A DNA stretch of 64,000 nt from contig NC_049980.1 of the NCBI RefSeq assembly GCF_000003815.2, positions 1,559,924-1,623,923 on the forward strand, read 5' to 3'. Made by a program: the position numbers and the translations under genes. Origin of the DNA: Branchiostoma floridae (Eukaryota; Chordata; Leptocardii; Amphioxiformes; Branchiostomatidae). Numbering within the stretch: the first letter of the stretch is position 1; the number at the start of each line of letters is the position of its first letter. Shown here piece after piece: positions 59,611 through 64,000 of this stretch. Under the pieces are notes generated by a model. The model saw only the letters and a program-made list of their open reading frames with translations. It was not told where the DNA came from and did not search any database.

Positions 59611-59846
59611 AAAGCTAAGGGCACAACCCACCGTACGTGCAAATACGTGCTGTCTACGTGCCAAAACGTGGGCATTCCATAAGTGGTAAGTACCGTCTCT
59701 GTACGAACTTGTAGGCAATCCGACAGATTTTGGAGCACGCAGACACGCCATAGAACTTTACGTGCAGGCAAAACTTTGCTGCGGAGTCGATGCGCCTGCC
59801 CTGCACAGCCTGAAAGTTTTCAGAAATACGTGGCGGATGTGGCCTG
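59611..59846 (+). repeat. ACGTGC-rich segment running into an N gap
   Basis: ACGTG occurs six times (CCGTACGTGCAAATACGTGC, CTACGTGCC, AAACGTGGG, TTACGTGCAGG, ATACGTGGCGG) just downstream of the exon ending at 59596. High CpG and the abrupt start (GGGCACAACCCACCGTACG) suggest the edge of a mobile element. No inverse end is visible after the gap. Confidence 0.4.
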
Positions 59847-60358
59847 NNNNNNNNNNNNNNNNNNNNNNNNNNNNNNNNNNNNNNNNNNNNNNNNNNNNNN
59901 NNNNNNNNNNNNNNNNNNNNNNNNNNNNNNNNNNNNNNNNNNNNNNNNNNNNNNNNNNNNNNNNNNNNNNNNNNNNNNNNNNNNNNNNNNNNNNNNNNNN
60001 NNNNNNNNNNNNNNNNNNNNNNNNNNNNNNNNNNNNNNNNNNNNNNNNNNNNNNNNNNNNNNNNNNNNNNNNNNNNNNNNNNNNNNNNNNNNNNNNNNNN
60101 NNNNNNNNNNNNNNNNNNNNNNNNNNNNNNNNNNNNNNNNNNNNNNNNNNNNNNNNNNNNNNNNNNNNNNNNNNNNNNNNNNNNNNNNNNNNNNNNNNNN
60201 NNNNNNNNNNNNNNNNNNNNNNNNNNNNNNNNNNNNNNNNNNNNNNNNNNNNNNNNNNNNNNNNNNNNNNNNNNNNNNNNNNNNNNNNNNNNNNNNNNNN
60301 NNNNNNNNNNNNNNNNNNNNNNNNNNNNNNNNNNNNNNNNNNNNNNNNNNNNNNNNNN
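59847..60358. other. Assembly gap (512 N)
   Basis: Falls between the second and third laminin-like exons, where exon phases require one more exon. Confidence 0.99.
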
Positions 60359-61166
60359 AGTGGATTCCAACTTGAGACTGTGCACAAACTGCTCGTACCA
60401 TGTCCAAGCCACCAGGTTACCGTGTTTCCAGATTCTTACTCAATAATTGCAAACTTTTAAGGGAAGTCAAGAGGGCAGTAGCAATTAGGTGAAATTGATT
60501 ATTTTAAATCATCCAGTAATAAGGTCCTATGACTACTTTTCAAATCTTATCAAACTTAGCACAGAAAAAGCTTTTATTTTTGAAGAATTAAGATTTTGGG
60601 CTTTTGCAAAGAACATTTGAATCAGCTGAAATCTTTTTCAAATGACTTTTATTTGTTGAATGACTAGACCAATTCATGAGAAGGGCTTCCAGGAAGGATT
60701 TACAGCTGCATGATAGTTCATAGATATCTTGAACAGTTTGAATGAAAGTTTATCTGACAATAATTGACATTATAAAGATTTTATTAGCCATTTCTGTACA
60801 CAAAGACCTTTGTACGCTTACGTACGCTTTGACCTTAGAGGTCTCAAGAAGATCATACAGATATCTCCAGAACATTCTGTAATTTTGGATTAAGTCAATT
60901 CTGTACTGGACACCAATTGGAATTACTTTCTTAGAAGAGTGAAAGATTCCATATTCATCAAAGGCTCTCAACCGAGACGGGGGCCGATACCACCATCACT
61001 TCTTTCTGATGTCACAATTCCATTCAGGTCATGTGACATGGGCCATTTCTACTTAAGAGGGATCAGATGACTGATCGAAAGCTTCTTTGTGTTTGTCTTT
61101 GTGTAAAAAATAAAATCTTCTAATGCCTTGAACACTTGTGAACTTATTGAATACTCTGATATCCAG

Positions 61167-61311
61167 GTACAGAAATGAGGGGACATTGACAGTGACTGAC
61201 CTGGACACACAGGCCACGACCTCTGTTCAGGCATCTGACCCTGAGGTCACGGGCACTGACCTGACCTTGACCTCTGCCCTTTATGTTGGAGGAGCACCAC
61301 TTGGTGCCCAG
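61167..61311 (+). CDS. Internal exon, C-terminal half of laminin G domain
   Basis: 145-nt exon between ATATCCAG and a near-perfect donor GTAAGC. Only the frame needing two bases from the previous exon is open; it gives 48 codons ending in phase 0. The peptide begins YRNEGTLTVTDLDTQ and ends ALYVGGAPLGAQ. The 'L.L....LYVGG.P' strand is a hallmark of LG domains, and RNEGTLTV fits the preceding strand of laminin alpha LG1. The required entry phase (2) does not match the exit phase (1) of the exon ending at 59596, so an exon of length 3n+1 (about 150 nt by the size of the fold) should lie between them; the 512-base N run at 59847-60358 is the obvious place. The rest of LG1, with its conserved F-x-G-C motif, should lie downstream but I did not find it before 64000. 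Confidence 0.78.
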
Positions 61312-62394
61312 GTAAGCACAGTCATTTCAATTTTTGCATCCAGTTTAAAGAACCAATAGGAGCCTTGGATATCCAATCATTATAGAGACATTTTATGACA
61401 CTTTGTCACAACAGGGCAAAAGTAATCTCCAATCATTTGGAAATGTAACAATCTTTTGCCCTTACATCTGCTTGGATGTGTCTGTTCATAATGGCTTTAT
61501 AAATAGTAGCAACATGTTAGTATACAGAATCATGGCAACACATTTCTAACCCTTAAATGTTATAATCAAGCTTTAAGAGCTACAGTAAGTGCACTAAGAG
61601 CAAACTCATGGGTTAGATCTCTGGGGAGATGAATGGGGTAGAATCAGCTTTCCTTTCCTGTTGTGGTCATTGTTTGAAGGTCCATCAGTATCTTCTTTGA
61701 TCCTCGCTTGTTGTAAGGATTTCTCCCACGTCCCTAGAGCGGGTTAAGGTGAGACCATTTTTCATTTGCGGTCGCTCGTCCCATCTGTATTCTCCTGTAG
61801 CTCTTCCTGTTGGCACCCCATCCCTACTGGGGCAGTGTTACTGTGGAGCTATTGATTTATCTGGGAGAGCCAGGGGCAAGGTCCCTCTCCCTGGCACTGG
61901 TGTGATTAAATAAGAATCAGCAACCTGGACAATGTGATCGGATTCCAATAGACAGGGATGGACTGAGCAGCAAGGATATCACAACTTCGAATTCAGATAG
62001 AGAGTCATCAAGGAAGTGACAGTAGGAATCAAAAGTGGAACTGGTTGGCATCAAATACAGTCTGTAAGGAATCCTCACTAGATGGCTTTTAAAAACACAA
62101 CATAGATGTGAAAAGGTTAAGTATGACAGGTAGTTCAGTGTAATATAACTGCTGCATGTCTGCAGAGCTTGACTGTGTGTTATACCAAAGGGTGGTCACA
62201 ATATACCAGAGTATGGTATACCAGCCACTGAAGCTGGTGTGTTATGTGAGACGACATCACTTAAGATGATCCCAAGTCTGGATGTCCAAAATCAGCCACA
62301 ACGGACAATCAAGTTGAGGCCATTTATACCATTGTTAACGTATCACGAATGGCTTGTCATATTAGGCATAGAGCGTATTCACTAGTTATGACTC
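61312..62394. other. Intron after the LG exon
   Basis: No exon carrying the expected F-x-G-C segment of the LG domain was found. 61730-61920 is G+C-richer and repeat-free. Confidence 0.5.
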
Positions 62395-63065
62395 AGTTCA
62401 AAATGTTTTGTCGCACATCTTGTGGAATCTTTGAGCAAGCTGTCCCCTAGGTGATGCCCCAAATGTTGACTTCATGTCAGAAGTTGAATAGTTTGAAAGG
62501 ATGCTGTTAGCCCATTTCCAGTCAAATCCAGGCAACTTCTCCAAGAGATGTGTGACCCAAGATGTCACATAGGTTCACCACATTGATCCAGAATCAAGAG
62601 AAAGATAAACATTGGATGCACAAGAGTTCACAGACATCCAAGAAGTTCAAGTGAGTTTATTCTGTTCATACTATCAGTCAGCAATGGGATGGCATCTGTG
62701 TTCTTGGACAGCAAGGGAGTCATCATGACTGACCATTTGGGCCCTTTAATAAAGGGTCAAACCGTAAGTAGTACCTTGTTTCAACATTGCGACAGTTAAA
62801 AGCAGCAATCAGAGAAAAGGAGAGGAAAGCTTCGAGCTGGTGTGCGTTTGCTCTGGGACAATGCACCTGTACACACAGAACAGGTGGCAGTGGCAGCAGC
62901 AACCGAATGTGGCTTTGAATTCTTACCTCACCCTTCCTACTCACCTGACTTGGCACTGTTGGACTTCTACCTGTTTCCTAAACTGAAGCCCCCCTGAGTG
63001 GTCACCCTTTTGAGACGTCAGGGTCCAGATGCAACCTTCTTCCAGCAGAGAACAGCAAAACTAGA
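62395..63065 (+). pseudogene. Decayed mariner-type transposase (D,D34D)
   Basis: Broken remnant of a mariner transposase, the cut-and-paste enzyme of Tc1/mariner transposons. In order one reads a degraded helix region (MLTSCQKLNSLKG, near 62460-62510), a degraded first catalytic block (D-V-T-stop-V-H-H-I-D-P-E-S, near 62555-62595, where active elements have D-E-T-W), S-K-K-F-K near 62640, then MASVFLDSKGVIMTDHL (62690-62740). From 62845 on, LLWDNAPVHTEQVAVAAATE leads to FEFLPHPSYSPDLALLDFYL. The second aspartate codon is at 62857-62859 and the third at 62962-62964, with exactly 34 residues between, the mariner D34D spacing. In-frame stops occur in D-V-T-stop-V and near 62800, and frameshifts near 62450, 62600 and 62990. 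It cannot make protein. Terminal inverted repeats were not found. It lies in the probable intron after the LG1 exon. Confidence 0.88.
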
Positions 63066-63492
63066 ACATCACCTGTCCACATGCATTAAAGTTAGAAACA
63101 TATTGTCAGGAAAATCTTGCTTCTGCAATGTTTTATGAGTGAGGTTGCAAACGTATTGATCACCTCTCATAAACTATACGTAGCTACATGTTGTAATTGT
63201 GTGACTAAGAGATAACTAAGTCTAACTGCTGGAGGCACCTATGTCCCCTCTATGCATGAACTTGTACCACACCTCTGCCTCACCTGACCTTTTTATAACA
63301 AGAGTCATTTCCTATTATTACAGGGTAATCAAGTTTTAATTGCCAAGCAATGAAAGTGGATTTTACGCTCCGTTTTGTGAGGTGGTGATAAATGTTGTCT
63401 GACATTTGCCCGTTGGTACAGGCACGCCGTATCGGATTCCAATGTCAGCTTTGCCCTCTGTAGGATGTAGATTGTGCATTGTCTGGACACTC

Positions 63493-63518
63493 GGGTCACG
63501 ACCTGGGGTCAGGGGTCA
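63493..63518 (+). promoter_or_regulatory. Cluster of GGGTCA half-sites including a DR1
   Basis: GGGTCA at 63493-63498, 63506-63511 and 63513-63518; the last two are direct repeats one base apart (DR1), the arrangement bound by RXR heterodimers and HNF4-type nuclear receptors. Intronic or intergenic position downstream of the LG exon. Confidence 0.35.
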
Positions 63519-64000
63519 GGATTGCTTACTCAGCATAATGTGGTGTGCTGGCCAATCAATAAAAAGTTGCTAACACTCATGATCAGGGCCTCCTGTGGGG
63601 ATTCCCACTGTCAAGTGAAACCCATGCTAAGTAGGTGTTCAATGAATCTGATCACCATCTGGTACAATTAAAAGTAGACTTGGTCCATTCCTTACCTAAC
63701 TGACATAATTATATATGATACCACAGTTGTCCCTCAGTAAGGCCACGTTGATTTGATTAAATGGATGACATCCGCACTCGCACCAATTTTTGGCCATTTC
63801 CACAAAAAAAAAAAGTTTTCAACCACACAATAAATTGTGCAAAGCAGCTGTAAAATGAGCACAAATATTCCGTAGATTGAAAAAAAGTATCAGAAAACAG
63901 ATAACTAATGCCATATATAGAATGCCAAAATGAATCTAAAGTCAAAGAATAAGATGTGAAGGACGGAAAGAAAAAAATCTATTGTTGGTTGGGGGAGGTA

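Overview
The window is eukaryotic: about 60% A+T, no dense reading frames, no operons or Shine-Dalgarno sites, GT-AG exon boundaries, tRNA-derived SINEs, many short inverted-repeat transposons, and five runs of N. The repeat repertoire points to a marine invertebrate chordate. It includes CAGTCAAACCTG-ended mariner-type MITEs, tRNA SINEs with a 'cccttgggaaaagcactttacgcgactttcctcac' type body and 'gaggccataggggca' tail, and a 'gcacgttaaagaaccca' SINE core. My best guess is amphioxus (Branchiostoma). That is inference from pattern; no diagnostic gene proves the species.

Only one host gene is visible. Three plus-strand exons (58798-58940, 59431-59596, 61167-61311) encode a glutamine-rich coiled-coil end running into a laminin-G domain, best explained as the coiled-coil/LG1 junction of a laminin alpha chain. 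The exon phases do not join between the second and third exons, so one exon is missing; a 512-base N gap (59847-60358) lies where it should be. No other exon could be supported in the 58.8 kb upstream, which is either a very large intron with unseen exons or intergenic DNA.

The rest is a layered mobile-element landscape. 1.4-2.5 kb: two copies of a 220-bp foldback MITE flanked by TTAA. 3.7-4.9 kb: a CACAAAGCGCG-ended element. 7.7-8.6, 19.5-20.1, 29.3 and 36.8-37.3 kb: one mariner-type MITE family. 11.7 kb: a LINE 3' end. 12.3, 13.2, 18.2, 23.3 and 38.0 kb: one tRNA-SINE family. 17.6, 27.4, 34.6 and 54.5 kb: a second SINE core. 22.3 and 38.1 kb: small Penelope-like fragments with a hammerhead-like core. 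31.45-32.28 kb: a 35-bp minisatellite. 33.4-34.45 kb: a nested TIR element. 40.9-45.06 kb: a 4.1-kb near-palindrome containing a 51-bp tandem array. 62.4-63.07 kb: a dead mariner transposase.

The two most unusual structures are the 4.1-kb palindrome, whose 51-bp repeat unit reads as a 30-nt GT...AG mini-intron plus a 21-nt micro-exon, and the mobile units carrying a CUGANGA-hairpin-GAAA core, one of which has split a SINE. Candidate regulatory DNA includes a MEIS/PBX plus POU palindrome cluster at 50.26-50.35 kb, a diverged CCAAT-bearing repeat field at 45.9-46.8 kb and a G+C-rich block at 35.3-35.7 kb.
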